Origin: Porogramme epimiltina
Taxonomy: Eukaryota; Basidiomycota; Agaricomycetes; Polyporales; Polyporaceae
Length of the DNA stretch: 17,916 nucleotides
Direction: 5' to 3'
Assembly (NCBI GenBank): GCA_900155495.1
Contig: FTLJ01000121.1
Coordinates: 1-17,916 of the forward strand
Shown here: positions 17,406 through 17,916 of the stretch, one piece after another
Layout of the letters: every line of letters starts with the position of its first letter
Position numbering within the stretch: the stretch's first letter is position 1
Position numbers and translations under genes: made by a program
The notes under the pieces: model-generated
Told to the model about the DNA's origin: nothing
The model's input: the letters and a program-made list of their open reading frames with translations, nothing else
The model's database searches: none

Positions 17406-17916
17406 CGCAGGGCACGCCGGTAAATGATGTATGGCTCACTGTGCGCTGCATATTCGTGGATATCTCACAGCGTTAATCCAACACTACCAAGACTCGCCTA
17501 CAGCACATTCTAGTCCCGGCCCCCTTACAAGTAGTTACCATGCGACACAGCTTGCCCGTTTCGCCACCCGGTGCCCCGTCCCGCAGGAGTCACGACACAG
17601 TGGCACGCCGCGCAACCACCTCCCCAGTTAGCACCTGGCTCATCCCCTCCCACTTCGACTTTTGTATTTACCGAGCTTTATCATAACAGTCGTTCCGGGA
17701 TGGGACGCCTGAACGCCAATAAACGACTTGGTCGCGGGTGTCGAAGTGATTACGACGCAAGTAATAAAAGTATTCATTATGTCTTGAGTAGGATATGTGG
17801 AATACCGACTGTTTAAGCACCGGAAAATCTGGTGCTGCAATATTTTGGATCTGTTAAAAGGATGAAAGTGCGCATTATGTTCTCCCCTCCCTCCCCCACT
17901 TACCCCCACTTACCCC
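17406..17916 (+). repeat. Direct repeat copy B, cut by the window edge
   Basis: Diverged second copy of the 14536-15112 gene flank, offset by about 2820-2870 bp, in the same orientation and order of anchors. In copy A the start codon lies 157 bp after the first base of the 20-bp identity; the same spacing here puts a start codon near 17947, just outside the window. Like copy A it ends in a C/T-rich tract (from about 17880) that would be the leader. Confidence 0.7.

Noticed and set aside
1..17916. tRNA genes, CRISPR arrays and intact transposable elements
   Set aside because: No T-loop signature with a matching acceptor stem, no regularly spaced repeats, and no transposase, integrase or reverse transcriptase segment was recognised.

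Overview
The window looks like nuclear DNA from a mushroom-forming basidiomycete (Agaricomycetes; Polyporales-like is a guess). The basis is GC-rich coding sequence, many short introns (mostly 47-74 nt, GT...AG), short intergenic gaps, and protein families typical of that group. Every spliced model below was joined by hand. Reading phase was checked at each junction and total length was checked to be a multiple of three.

Layout. (1) 623-2079, minus: a five-exon old yellow enzyme (NADH:flavin oxidoreductase, YqjM-like class), 403 aa, with a poly(A) signal candidate at 459-464 and a TATA-like box near 2180. (2) 2080-3236: gap with no recognisable gene. (3) 3237-4577, minus: a two-exon CBP3/UQCC1-type mitochondrial assembly factor for cytochrome b / complex III, 378 aa. 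(4) 4849-10053, plus: a fifteen-exon condensin complex subunit 1 (Cnd1/Ycs4/NCAPD2), 1375 aa, divergent from CBP3 across a 271-bp shared promoter that holds two ACGCGT boxes and a CACGTG box. (5) 10054-10698: a convergent 3' gap. (6) 10699-13214, minus: a five-exon phosphatidylinositol-4-phosphate 5-kinase (Mss4/Its3 type), 764 aa. (7) 13215-14535: leader and upstream region of the kinase, with no other gene seen. (8) 14536-17916: an accessory-looking segment. It holds a small four-exon gene (15113 to about 16015) whose product resembles the MLKL N-terminal-like helical-bundle domain seen in many agaricomycete proteins. It also holds several foldback sequences (16157-17136) and a diverged second copy (17406-17916) of the gene's 5' flank.

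The first four genes are conserved single-function genes (redox, mitochondrial assembly, chromosome condensation, lipid signalling) and form no obvious pathway. The right-hand 3.4 kb is the least ordinary part. The repeated 5' flank implies a tandem duplication, and the start codon of a paralogue is predicted about 30 bp beyond the right edge. I saw no tRNA, rRNA, CRISPR array or intact transposon.
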